From NCBI GenBank assembly GCA_947593515.1, contig CANQDQ010000001.1, positions 124,001 through 188,000 of the forward strand: a stretch of DNA of 64,000 nt, in the 5' to 3' direction. This stretch comes from an uncultured Bacteroidales bacterium. Lineage in GTDB: Bacteria; Bacteroidota; Bacteroidia; Bacteroidales; UBA11471. Position 1 is the stretch's first letter, and every line of letters starts with the position of its first letter. Both the position numbers and the translations under genes were made by a program. Below the pieces are notes generated by a model. The model had not been told where the DNA came from, ran no database searches, and was given only the letters and a program-made list of their open reading frames with translations. Below, in pieces: positions 18,608 to 26,961 of the stretch.

Positions 18608-19911
18608 ACGAAGGGCACAAAAGAATACTGCGCATAGCCGTCCCCGCCATCGTGTCGAACATCACGGTGCCGCTGCTGGGGTTGATAGACGTGGCTATCG
18701 TGGGGCATCTCGGCGCCCCTGCCTACATCGGCGCAATAGCCGTAGGCGGTATGCTTTTCAATATCCTGTACTGGATTTTCGGATTCCTGCGTATGGGCAC
18801 CGGCGGCATGACGTCGCAGGCTTACGGGCGACGCGACCTCGACGAAGCCGCCCGCCTGCTGATACGCTCGGTCGCCGCAGGCATCGGCATAGCAGCCCTG
18901 CTCATACTTCTGCACTACCCGATAGCGCGGGCGGCTTTCCGCCTCATCGACGCCACGCCGGAGGTGGAACGGTGGGCGATGCTCTACTTCCGCATCTGCA
19001 TCTGGGGCGCGCCGGCGGTGCTGGGGCTGTACGGGTTTGCCGGCTGGTTCATCGGTATGCAGAACACCCGTTTCCCCATGTGGATAGCCATTTGCCAAAA
19101 TATCGTCAATATCTTGATGAGCCTCACACTGGTATTCCTTTTCAGCATGAAAATCGAAGGGGTGGCGCTCGGCACACTGACGGCACAATACGCGGGGTTC
19201 GGCATGGCGGTGTGGCTGTGGCGGCGCTATTACAAACCGCTGCGACACCGCATCGATTGGCGGACGGCGCTGCTGCACCGACGGGAAATGTACCGTTTTT
19301 TCAGCGTCAATCGCGACATCTTCTTCCGTACGCTCTGTCTGGCGGCAGTAACGATGTTTTTCACGTCGGCAGGTGCGGCGCAGGGCGAAATCGTACTGGC
19401 GGTGAACACGCTGCTGATGCAGCTCTTCACACTCTACACCTACATCTTGGACGGCATGGCATACGCAGGCGAGGCGCTGACCGGCAAATACATCGGGGCG
19501 CGCAACGAGCGGGAGCTGCGCCGCACGGTGCGGCAAACGTTTATGTGGAGCATCGGGCTGTCGCTCTTTTTCACGCTGCTCTACGCCACAGCGGGCACGC
19601 CGTTTCTCGCGCTGCTCACCGACGATGCCGCCGTGCTGGCGGCTGCCGATGCCTATTTCTACTGGGTGCTTGCCATTCCGCTGGCAGGTTTCGCCGCTTT
19701 CATGTGGGACGGCATCTACATCGGCGCCACCGCAACCAAAGGAATGCTCGCCGCTATGATAACGGCATCGGCGCTTTTTTTCGCCCTCTACTTTTGCGGA
19801 CGGGCGGCGTATGGCAACCACGCCCTGTGGGCGGCTTTCATCGCCTATCTGACGTGTCGGGGCATGGTGCTCACCCTGCTTTCGCCCAAATTCATAAAAT
19901 CAAACCGATAA
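18604..19911 (+). CDS. MATE-family multidrug exporter (DinF-like)
   Basis: A 435-residue membrane protein with about 12 hydrophobic segments in two related halves. The first begins LRIAVPAIVSNITVPLLGLI, the second near ILLAVNTLLMQ-type helices around residue 260. The pattern DVAIVGHLG after helix 1 is typical of the DinF subgroup. These proteins export cationic drugs or metabolites using an H+ or Na+ gradient. ATG at 18604 overlaps the birA stop; the longer upstream frame is only the birA gene read in another frame. Substrate unknown. A strong hairpin follows. Confidence 0.9.
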   Translation: MNEGHKRILRIAVPAIVSNITVPLLGLIDVAIVGHLGAPAYIGAIAVGGMLFNILYWIFGFLRMGTGGMTSQAYGRRDLDEAARLLIRSVAAGIGIAALLILLHYPIARAAFRLIDATPEVERWAMLYFRICIWGAPAVLGLYGFAGWFIGMQNTRFPMWIAICQNIVNILMSLTLVFLFSMKIEGVALGTLTAQYAGFGMAVWLWRRYYKPLRHRIDWRTALLHRREMYRFFSVNRDIFFRTLCLAAVTMFFTSAGAAQGEIVLAVNTLLMQLFTLYTYILDGMAYAGEALTGKYIGARNERELRRTVRQTFMWSIGLSLFFTLLYATAGTPFLALLTDDAAVLAAADAYFYWVLAIPLAGFAAFMWDGIYIGATATKGMLAAMITASALFFALYFCGRAAYGNHALWAAFIAYLTCRGMVLTLLSPKFIKSNR

Positions 19912-19924
19912 CTTTACGACGACA

Positions 19925-19956
19925 AAAGCGGCTCGCGCCTGCGCGCGAGCCGCTTT
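19925..19956. terminator. Bidirectional terminator between the MATE and pectate lyase genes
   Basis: A 14-bp perfect stem (AAAGCGGCTCGCGC and its complement) with a 4-base loop between convergent genes. Confidence 0.8.
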
Positions 19957-19977
19957 GACACATATAGAAATCAAAGG

Positions 19978-22146
19978 TTACCGTTTCAAAAATTTCTTGC
20001 CGTTCCGGATATAGACATTCCCCGACTGCGGACGGACGACGCGCCGACCTTGCAGGTCGTACAGCGGGGCATCGCCCTCATCATCGGCTGTCAAAATTTT
20101 CACCGCCGAACTGTCGCCGCTCAGATTGATATAGAACAGGTAATTCGAGTCGGCTTTGGTAAGCTCATGCGCTCCCGCCGACAAGGTACGGGTGATAATG
20201 CTGCTGCCGGAAGCCGAAACTTTCTCGCCGTCGATTTTGATATTGGGCACGGAGCCGTCGGCAAATACCAGTGTCAGCGTCATTTCCTCCGCAATCGTAA
20301 ATTTTATCGATGTCTTCGTTTCCATTTTCAAACAGTCGGTATGGGTAACGCCGTTAATCGTGGCGGAACCGTGGCTGTTGGAACAGTTGCCGGAAATGGC
20401 ATAAAACGGATTCGAAGGTTTTCTGCCCGTGAAGTAGCACTCATATCCGCCGGTCGGAATCACCGGAGGATTCACCTCTCCGCCGCCTTCTTCGCCTTCT
20501 CCGCTGCCTTCATCACCGCCGCTCACTTCGCCATCGTCGGTAAAGAGTCCGACCAGCGAGGTGCGGTAGCCGCTAACCGCCGCTTTCAACTCTATATTGA
20601 CCGAGTAATCGGCATCATCGACCGCGTTGTTGAAAGTCCATTGCAAGTCGCCGTGCTGCATACGCCCCGCCCCATACGCACCGGTGAGAATGGTCGGAAC
20701 ATCTTCGGCAGCATCGGGCGTGTAGGCAAACATGATTGCCGCATCGGTATCGAAATTGTTGTAACCCGTGCCGCCTTTTTTCGTCTTCACTTCGGCAGGC
20801 ACTTTTTCATCGCGCGAGGCGGCAACATAGGCGTCGAACTCGACAGGATTGTCCTGCCACGAAACAAATCGGAACGAGGAGGAGCGCTCGGCAAAAACAT
20901 TGCCATACGCCTTTATCATACCGCCATCTTCCGACGAAAAGGTGCCTTTGCCCGATGCAATATCCGTTCCCTGCATCGAAATCATCATCGGACGGGAGGT
21001 GTTGCGGAAATAGTTGTTTTCGACGAACACGCTCGACGCCATGCACGCCCCGACGCCGTACTTGGCGCAGCCGTCGAAATAGTTGTTATATACATGGCAG
21101 GAAAACGAGCGTATGCGCGGGTGGCGGCTGTCGCTGTGGTCGAACCAATTGTGATGATAGCAAACGTACATTTGATCGTTTTCGCCTTTCAGCCCGAGCA
21201 GGTTGCACTTGCCGCAGTCCCAAAAATGGTTGTACGAAAGAGTAACCAGCGTCGATCTTTTGCAGTCGAGAGCGCCGTCGCCTTTTGCCTGATCGGCGTC
21301 GCTGCCGGCATTGCCGTAGAAAAGGTCGTTGTTGTGTACCCATATATGTTTGTTTTCCTGCTGCAGCCCGATGTTGTCGCCTTCACTGCTGCGGCAGTTT
21401 ATCACGCCGATGTTGCGTATCTCGACCGACGTGGCATTTTTGAGTCGGATACCCCACCCGTCGGCAGTTGCGTCGCAGCCGATGCCTTCGAGCGTAATGC
21501 CCGGACAAACGGTCTTGCCGCCCATATCTATTTCGAGGTCGCCTTTGCTACTGACGGAGGGGACGCCCACCTGCCCGATGAGCCGTATCGCAAGGCAGCG
21601 TGAATCGTACCCTTTTTTGAAACCCGTCAAAATATTCTGTATGCCCGTGCAAACGGTCGTCGCACCTTTGGAACTCGTAACCACGTCGAGCGTTACGGCA
21701 TCTTTGTTTTTATCGGTAACATACAATACGACGGTATTGGGTTTCAGCGTACCGTCGGAGTTGTAAGCACCGGGCGACATTCCGTCTGTGAAAGCAAAGC
21801 CGCTACGGTCGTATGCCCGCACCTCAACGGCAGACGATTCTGCAACGAGCATCTCCATTTCGCTGCCCTCCGCATCGACAGGCACGACCTTGAAAACATA
21901 TTCACCCGCAGCGATGCCGACCGCATCGGCGCGACCGTATGTGCCGTAATTGCGCACGAGCGCATCGTCGAGCTTCCGGTATTCGCCGCCGACCGGCTTG
22001 CAATAGACATGATACGAAGCAGCATCGTCAGAAAGAGAAAAAGTTACATATCCCGACTCGAACCAGCCGCCGGATTCACGAATGGTCTGCGCCCCGCCAA
22101 AAAGCGGAGCAGCAAGCAGCGCCAATAAAATGAATGTCTTTTTCAT
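19978..22146 (-). CDS. Secreted family PL1 pectate lyase with C-terminal sorting motif
   Basis: A 722-residue exported enzyme. After a signal peptide (1-19, ending GGAQ) comes a fibronectin-like segment (about 20-110) and a right-handed parallel beta-helix of the PL1 type. The latter shows NIGLQQENKHIWVHNNDLF, GDGALDCK, then YHHNWFDHSDSRHPRIR, whose Arg residues correspond to the catalytic and substrate-binding region. A Gly/Glu linker and a beta module follow near 555-690. The protein ends LYDLQGRRVVRP then GKKFLKR, a Type IX-like sorting motif. It cleaves pectate by beta-elimination, inferred from family. ATG at 22146 was preferred to GTG at 22173, which overlaps a promoter box. No other pectin genes are near. 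Confidence 0.85.
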   Translation of the reverse strand: MKKTFILLALLAAPLFGGAQTIRESGGWFESGYVTFSLSDDAASYHVYCKPVGGEYRKLDDALVRNYGTYGRADAVGIAAGEYVFKVVPVDAEGSEMEMLVAESSAVEVRAYDRSGFAFTDGMSPGAYNSDGTLKPNTVVLYVTDKNKDAVTLDVVTSSKGATTVCTGIQNILTGFKKGYDSRCLAIRLIGQVGVPSVSSKGDLEIDMGGKTVCPGITLEGIGCDATADGWGIRLKNATSVEIRNIGVINCRSSEGDNIGLQQENKHIWVHNNDLFYGNAGSDADQAKGDGALDCKRSTLVTLSYNHFWDCGKCNLLGLKGENDQMYVCYHHNWFDHSDSRHPRIRSFSCHVYNNYFDGCAKYGVGACMASSVFVENNYFRNTSRPMMISMQGTDIASGKGTFSSEDGGMIKAYGNVFAERSSSFRFVSWQDNPVEFDAYVAASRDEKVPAEVKTKKGGTGYNNFDTDAAIMFAYTPDAAEDVPTILTGAYGAGRMQHGDLQWTFNNAVDDADYSVNIELKAAVSGYRTSLVGLFTDDGEVSGGDEGSGEGEEGGGEVNPPVIPTGGYECYFTGRKPSNPFYAISGNCSNSHGSATINGVTHTDCLKMETKTSIKFTIAEEMTLTLVFADGSVPNIKIDGEKVSASGSSIITRTLSAGAHELTKADSNYLFYINLSGDSSAVKILTADDEGDAPLYDLQGRRVVRPQSGNVYIRNGKKFLKR

Positions 22147-22172
22147 GGGCAAGAATTTCAATGATTTGCCCA

Positions 22173-22180
22173 CAAAAATA
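22173..22180 (-). promoter_or_regulatory. -7 promoter box TATTTTTG for the pectate lyase gene
   Basis: An exact TAnnTTTG match on the minus strand, 26 bases before the start codon at 22146. Confidence 0.65.
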
Positions 22181-22251
22181 GAAGAAATATTATCCTTACA
22201 GGTGGATATTCGTACCTTTTTCGAGTACGATACTTCTAAAAAACGGAGAAA

Positions 22252-22270
22252 AGCGGGAGAATTTTCCGCT
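22252..22270 (-). terminator. Weak hairpin after the DUF486 gene
   Basis: AGCGG and CCGCT pair across a 9-base AT-rich loop, 6 bases past the stop, followed by TTTC. The stem is short, so this is tentative. Confidence 0.35.
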
Positions 22271-22275
22271 CTGCC

Positions 22276-22644
22276 CTATTTCATGAAAACAAAATAGACC
22301 GCGAGTATCAGACAGACGGCGGCGGCAAGGTGATTCCATTGCAGCGTTTCGTTGTGAAAGGCTATCGTGGAAAAGAGCGCGAATACGGTAAGCGTGATAA
22401 CCTCTTGTATGACTTTGAGTTGGACGAGCGAGAAAGGTCCGCCGTTTCCGCGAAAACCGATGCGGTTGGCGGGCACTTGAAAACAGTACTCGAAAAGGGC
22501 GATGCTCCAACTGAACAAAATGACCGCCCACAGCGCCCAATTTTCAAAAAACTTAAACTCTCTCAATTTCAGATGTCCGTACCACGCGAATGTCATAAAC
22601 ACATTCGATACGATCAGCAACAGTATGGTATAAATTCCTTGCAT
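22276..22644 (-). CDS. DUF486 small multidrug-transporter-like membrane protein
   Basis: A 122-residue protein with four hydrophobic segments (about 5-25, 35-55, 75-95, 103-121), the size and topology of DUF486 proteins in the drug/metabolite transporter superfamily. Family-like phrases are NVFMTFAWYGHLK, ALFEYCFQVPANRIG and FSLVQLKVIQEVITL. The function of DUF486 is not established. It has its own promoter box and lies between the TonB receptor and the pectate lyase, all on the minus strand, with no obvious functional link. Confidence 0.88.
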   Translation of the reverse strand: MQGIYTILLLIVSNVFMTFAWYGHLKLREFKFFENWALWAVILFSWSIALFEYCFQVPANRIGFRGNGGPFSLVQLKVIQEVITLTVFALFSTIAFHNETLQWNHLAAAVCLILAVYFVFMK

Positions 22645-22678
22645 AACGCTCGATTTTCAGGTTTTCTTTTTTCGGGCG

Positions 22679-22686
22679 CAAAAGTA
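22679..22686 (-). promoter_or_regulatory. -7 promoter box TACTTTTG for the DUF486 gene
   Basis: An exact TAnnTTTG match on the minus strand, 34 bases before the start codon at 22644. Confidence 0.6.
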
Positions 22687-22734
22687 ATAAATTATAGGCT
22701 TCCGTGCGAAAAAAGCGGAAAGAAATTCGGACAG

Positions 22735-22770
22735 AAAAAAAGAGAAGAACGTGCAAGCTCCGTTCTTCTC
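22735..22770 (-). terminator. Terminator after the TonB receptor gene
   Basis: On the minus strand GAGAAGAACG pairs with CGTTCTTCTC across a 9-base loop and is followed by seven T. A classic intrinsic terminator 25 bases past the stop. Confidence 0.85.
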
Positions 22771-22794
22771 CTGTTTCTTTACCGGCAGATGGTG

Positions 22795-24786
22795 TCAGTA
22801 GGTAACGACGATGCCGCCCGTAAACCAGCCTTGCGGCATGGCGAGTCCGCCGAAGTCGCAATAGCGGGTGTAGGTAATGTTGCTGCCATCGACGTAGATG
22901 CGCAAGTGCTTGCGCTCCCACGCCACGCGGGCATCGAGCAGGGCATACGGTTCATAAGAGTGTGCTGTGCCGGCGACATCGTTGTAGAAGCCGTTGCGGT
23001 CGTACACGCCGGCAATCAGGGTTACGGTAACGTAACGCAAAAAGCGCACGGCAATGCAGCCGGTCGCCTTGTGGCGCATATAGTCGAGCGCGTACTTCGA
23101 TATGTAATCGCCGCTCTGCTTGTCGGTGGTCATGTAGGCATACGCCAGCGAGAGCTGTTGCAGAAAATCGTCGCCGTAGTAGCCGCCGCTCCATTCGGCG
23201 CCGAAGGTGTGGAGCGAGGTCATCTGCTGCGACTGCCATTCGCTCTCGGGCGCGGGACGCACCCAGTCGATAATGTCGCGCCCGATGCGGTAATAAAGCT
23301 CGGCATCGGTGCGCCAGTGCCCCCGCTTGAAGTCGAGCCGCAAGCGGCAGGTCGTGGCTTTTTCGGGGCGCAGGTCGGGATTGCCGATGTAGCCCGTCGC
23401 CGTGTAATAGAGGTCGGTGAAGGTGGGCAGGCGCATCGAACGCACGGCGGCTGCTCCGAGATGCAAGCCCTCCGCCGGACGATAGCCGAGCGAGAGGCTC
23501 CATACCGGTATGCCGCCATACGGAGAGAATACCCCTCCGACCGAGCCTTCGAGGTCGAACGCGCCTATCCGTGCGACGTGGCGCAGGCGTATGTCGCCGC
23601 TGTTCCGGCTCTTTCCTTTGGTGTAAAAGGCATCGGCACGACCTTTGACCGGACGGGGCGCATCGAGCGGTTCGCCCAACACCGACGACCAAATGTGGTC
23701 GTAACGGTAATCGCCGTAAAGCGATGTCGTGCCCCACGCCCATGCCAAGTCGCCCCGCACCGAAGCGCCGACGCGGTCGGTATTGTGGTAATTGAACGGC
23801 ACCCGTGCGGGGTCGTCGCGCACCAGCTCGAAGCGGTCGAAATTTTTTCGGTAACTGACGTTCGATTCGAGGGTGAACCGTCGCGCAAATCGTTTCAGCC
23901 AGCGCAGCGACGTGAGAAACGTGCGGGTAGCCTCGAACTGGTCGGGATATTGCAGCGAATAAAATCCGTTCGCCCCGAACGCCCGTGTCTGACAGCCCGC
24001 CTGCCCGTCGAAATATCCGGCTCGTTCGGCGTCGTACCCCACGCGCACGAAAGCGTTGTAGTTTTTGAAATCGGTATTGGTCGTGTAGCCGTCGCTCGCC
24101 CGATAAGAGCCGGCGCCGAAAAGCGTGAAACGCCGGTGCGTTACCGCTCCCGAAAAATTGCCGTAAGCGTAGCCGTACTGTCCGCCGGAGGCTTCAGCAC
24201 GCAGGTAAGTGGGGCGCAGAGGCTCCGTGCGTATGTTTACGGCGCCGGCGAAAGCGCCCATACCCGCCGTGCCGTCGTCGATGGATATGGCGGAAACAAT
24301 GTCGATATCGACCGGCAGCGAATGACTTTGATGCCCGGTGCGGGCATCGGTGAAATCGACGCCGTTGAGCAGAACGGCAGTCTGGTCGAAAGAGCCTCCC
24401 CGTATCGAAATGTCGGCTTGTACGCCTTTGCTCCCCCTTTCCCGCAAATCGACAGAGGGAGCGAGCCTTAACACGGACTCGATGGTGGGCAGCGGAGCGA
24501 CCGCAGCCTCGGGTCTGTCGAATACGGGAACGGGCAACACCGCCGTGCGGACGGGAGAAAGAATATTTCCGGTAACCGTTACTTCGTCCATCTCGAACTC
24601 CTGAATGGAATCGGTCTCGACGACGTAGGCGAAAATTTCTTCCGGTGTTGCAAGCAAGACGAGCGACATGGCAAAGGAGAGCACTCCGATCTGCACCCTG
24701 CGGTGCAGCGATGCGACGACGGCATGGCCTTTGCGGCACCACCGCCGGAATCGAAATACGGATTCTTTTGTCAAGTTTTTTTTCAT
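22795..24786 (-). CDS. TonB-dependent outer-membrane receptor with extended signal peptide
   Basis: A 663-residue receptor. Residues 1-30 are unusually charged (RFRRWCRKGHAVVASLHRR) ahead of the hydrophobic core (about 33-47), giving an extended signal peptide. The TonB box region reads MDEVTVTG. The plug carries SVDLRERGSKGVQADISIRG and TAVLLNGVDFTDARTGH, and a 22-strand-type barrel follows, ending VTY. ATG at 24786 was chosen because the 53 codons upstream encode an Arg-rich stretch overlapping the promoter. The size and plug resemble vitamin B12-type (BtuB-like) receptors, but no cobalamin riboswitch is visible, so the ligand stays open. Confidence 0.87.
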   Translation of the reverse strand: MKKNLTKESVFRFRRWCRKGHAVVASLHRRVQIGVLSFAMSLVLLATPEEIFAYVVETDSIQEFEMDEVTVTGNILSPVRTAVLPVPVFDRPEAAVAPLPTIESVLRLAPSVDLRERGSKGVQADISIRGGSFDQTAVLLNGVDFTDARTGHQSHSLPVDIDIVSAISIDDGTAGMGAFAGAVNIRTEPLRPTYLRAEASGGQYGYAYGNFSGAVTHRRFTLFGAGSYRASDGYTTNTDFKNYNAFVRVGYDAERAGYFDGQAGCQTRAFGANGFYSLQYPDQFEATRTFLTSLRWLKRFARRFTLESNVSYRKNFDRFELVRDDPARVPFNYHNTDRVGASVRGDLAWAWGTTSLYGDYRYDHIWSSVLGEPLDAPRPVKGRADAFYTKGKSRNSGDIRLRHVARIGAFDLEGSVGGVFSPYGGIPVWSLSLGYRPAEGLHLGAAAVRSMRLPTFTDLYYTATGYIGNPDLRPEKATTCRLRLDFKRGHWRTDAELYYRIGRDIIDWVRPAPESEWQSQQMTSLHTFGAEWSGGYYGDDFLQQLSLAYAYMTTDKQSGDYISKYALDYMRHKATGCIAVRFLRYVTVTLIAGVYDRNGFYNDVAGTAHSYEPYALLDARVAWERKHLRIYVDGSNITYTRYCDFGGLAMPQGWFTGGIVVTY

Positions 24787-24866
24787 CTTGTTTTTGATTG
24801 GTAAATAAGGTTGAATCATCGCGCGCCGCCACGCGGGCTTGCTCCGGTGCGACGGCAAAAATCGCA

Positions 24867-24874
24867 CAAATATA
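24867..24874 (-). promoter_or_regulatory. -7 promoter box TATATTTG for the TonB receptor
   Basis: An exact TAnnTTTG match on the minus strand, 80 bases before the start at 24786, leaving a leader of about 75 bases. Confidence 0.6.
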
Positions 24875-24906
24875 CGGAGAAAAATCCGCCGTACCGAAAA
24901 TTTCGG

Positions 24907-24914
24907 TATCTTTA
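24907..24914 (+). promoter_or_regulatory. Near-consensus -7 box TATCTTTA
   Basis: One base away from TAnnTTTG, 22 bases before the YcxB-like gene at 24937. It is divergent from the TonB receptor promoter. Confidence 0.4.
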
Positions 24915-24936
24915 CTACCGAAAACACGGTTGTTCT

Positions 24937-25428
24937 ATGGCGCAAAAGGCTCTTGTATTACACGAATTTTCGATACCCGCCACCCTCTACCTGCGGCATC
25001 TGTTCTTTGCTTTCACGGCGAAGTATCGGGCAGTGGGCATTGCGGTGCTGGCGCTGCTCGTAGCGGTATCGTATTTTTTCGCCGATATGATATATGTCGT
25101 CATCATACTCGGCTTTGCGGCGATACCGATAGGCTTGTTCCACTACTTCGTGAGCCGGCTCACCCGCGTGGAGGAACGGCGGATATTGCACGAGAGCGAG
25201 GGCACGGTCGATGAAGGCGGCATCGTGCTGCACTACCGCGACGGTGTACACTGCTACTGCGCATGGGAGTATGTGCTCGACTACAAAATAACGAAACGGT
25301 ATTACCTGCTCTACACTGCCGACGACACGCCGCCGTTTCTCTATCTGCCGCGCGAGGCTTTCGACGACGAAGAGGCGTGCCGCGCATTCGAGCGGCTGCT
25401 GTTACGGAAAATGACGGGTGCAGATTAA
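24937..25428 (+). CDS. YcxB-like membrane protein of unknown function
   Basis: A 163-residue protein with a hydrophobic hairpin (about residues 31-71) followed by a soluble domain resembling YcxB C-terminal domains: ERRILHESEGTVDEGGIVLH, CAWEYVLDYKITKRYYLLY, FLYLPREAF, then a short helix. ATG at 24937 gives the usual start; the 42 codons upstream are Arg/Lys-rich and overlap the divergent promoter. No enzyme motif is visible. The function of this family is unknown. Confidence 0.72.
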   Translation: MAQKALVLHEFSIPATLYLRHLFFAFTAKYRAVGIAVLALLVAVSYFFADMIYVVIILGFAAIPIGLFHYFVSRLTRVEERRILHESEGTVDEGGIVLHYRDGVHCYCAWEYVLDYKITKRYYLLYTADDTPPFLYLPREAFDDEEACRAFERLLLRKMTGAD

Positions 25429-25467
25429 ATAATTCCGCCGTCGCCATGCCGTTTCAAAAAATTTTCC

Positions 25468-25475
25468 TATATTTG
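25468..25475 (+). promoter_or_regulatory. -7 promoter box TATATTTG for the TPR-floA operon
   Basis: An exact TAnnTTTG match, 23 bases before the start codon at 25499. Confidence 0.65.
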
Positions 25476-25498
25476 TTTTTCATAAATTCTTCGGCAGT

Positions 25499-26938
25499 AT
25501 GAAAAAGAGAATCGCCCGACTCGGCATCTTGCTCTTTCTGTTTCCGCTCGGCGTCGTGTCGCAGACGCTGGACGAAGCCAGAACGATGTACCGTGCCGGA
25601 AAGTATGCCGAAGCACTCCCCGTTTTTGAAAAGAATCTGAAAAAGAAGCCGAAAAATCCGTCTTTGAATCAATGGTACGGTGTATGCCTGTACGAAACGG
25701 GCGACCATGCCGGCGCAGAAAAATATCTGAAAATCGCCGCTGCGGGAAAAATTCCGACGGCTTACCGCTATCTCGGCGATATTTATTTCGAGCAATACCG
25801 TTTTGCCGACGCCGCCAAATACTACACCTATTATACGGAGTACCTCGAAGAAAGCGACGACGAAGACGAAAACGAGGATTCCGAATATTACGAGCTGCGG
25901 AGCGCACAGGCGGAAACCGGTATGCAGAAACTCGCCAAAGTGCAGGCGGTAACGGTCATCGACAGCCTCGTGGCAGATAAGGCAGATTTTTTCCGCCATT
26001 ACCGGCTATCTGCCGAGAGCGGCTCGCTGCACGACTACGCCTCCCTGTTCGGCGAAAAAGGTGGAGATGCCTCGCCCGTATATCTCACCCGGCGCGGCGA
26101 CAAAACGGTCTATGCCGTTCCGACCAAAGACAACGGTTACGAGCTTTTCGTGCGCATGCGGTCGGGCAGCCGGACATTCGGCAAAGCCGAACCGATAGAA
26201 GATTTGAACACGCCCTACAACGAAAATTATCCGTTTCTGCTGAGCGACGGAACGACGCTCTACTTCGCTTCCGACGACGAGGAAGAGTCGCTGGGCGGAT
26301 ACGACATTTTCAAAACGTCGTACGACCGCTACACCGAAGACTACGATGAACCGGAAGCATTGCCCATGCCGTTCAATTCGCCCTACAACGACTACCTCAT
26401 GGCAATCGACGAGAATTTGGGCGTGGGGTGGTTTGCCAGCGACCGCTTCCAGCCGGAAGGGAAAGTCGTCATCTACCTCTTCTTATGGGAGGAGAAGCCC
26501 GAATGCCTCGCCGTCGAAGATTCGCCGGAACTGCTGCGGCGTGCCCGACTCGCATCGATACGCGAAACGCAAACGGCAGATGCCGACTATACGAAAATCA
26601 TCGAGCAGATACGCCGCCTATCGACCAAACGACCGGCTGCGGAAAAAAACAAAATATACTTCATCGTTTCCGACGGAATCGTCTATACCGACCTGTCGCA
26701 ATTCCGAAACGAACAAGCACGCAAACATTTCCTTAAAGCGCAGGAAATCAGAAAATCGATAGCCGCGCAGGAAAACGAATTGCAACAATTGCGCAAAAAA
26801 TATGCCGCCGGAAACGACCGCACAGTAACGGCTGCCCGCATAGAAACGTTGGAAAAGAAACTGGAATCGCTCTATCCGCAACCCGAAGCGTATGAAATGC
26901 AAAGCCGCGCGGCAGAGCTGTCGAACCTGCGTGAATAA
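25499..26938 (+). CDS. Periplasmic TPR / PD40 beta-propeller protein
   Basis: A 479-residue exported protein with signal peptide (1-21). Residues 22-135 form three or four TPR-like helix pairs (LDEARTMYRAGKYAEALPVF and similar), followed by an acidic run of Asp and Glu (about 118-128). Residues 195-340 hold PD40/WD40-like propeller blades, notably YPFLLSDGTTLYFASDD and GGYDIFK. The C-terminal 120 residues are a coiled coil (about 415-455). TPR plus PD40 proteins in this phylum often scaffold envelope complexes, including Type IX secretion. floA starts 23 bases downstream, so the two are likely co-transcribed. Exact role unknown. Confidence 0.78.
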   Translation: MKKRIARLGILLFLFPLGVVSQTLDEARTMYRAGKYAEALPVFEKNLKKKPKNPSLNQWYGVCLYETGDHAGAEKYLKIAAAGKIPTAYRYLGDIYFEQYRFADAAKYYTYYTEYLEESDDEDENEDSEYYELRSAQAETGMQKLAKVQAVTVIDSLVADKADFFRHYRLSAESGSLHDYASLFGEKGGDASPVYLTRRGDKTVYAVPTKDNGYELFVRMRSGSRTFGKAEPIEDLNTPYNENYPFLLSDGTTLYFASDDEEESLGGYDIFKTSYDRYTEDYDEPEALPMPFNSPYNDYLMAIDENLGVGWFASDRFQPEGKVVIYLFLWEEKPECLAVEDSPELLRRARLASIRETQTADADYTKIIEQIRRLSTKRPAAEKNKIYFIVSDGIVYTDLSQFRNEQARKHFLKAQEIRKSIAAQENELQQLRKKYAAGNDRTVTAARIETLEKKLESLYPQPEAYEMQSRAAELSNLRE

Positions 26939-26961
26939 CATGAAACCAAATACCTAAAAAC

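Noticed and set aside
22330-24471. A 713-codon plus-strand open frame opposite the TonB receptor and DUF486 genes
   Set aside because: It spans two real genes and their intergenic region in antisense and has no recognisable domain.
24787-24936. Possible cobalamin riboswitch before the BtuB-like receptor
   Set aside because: The leader is only about 75 bases and I could not find the conserved B12-box sequence; too short for the known element.
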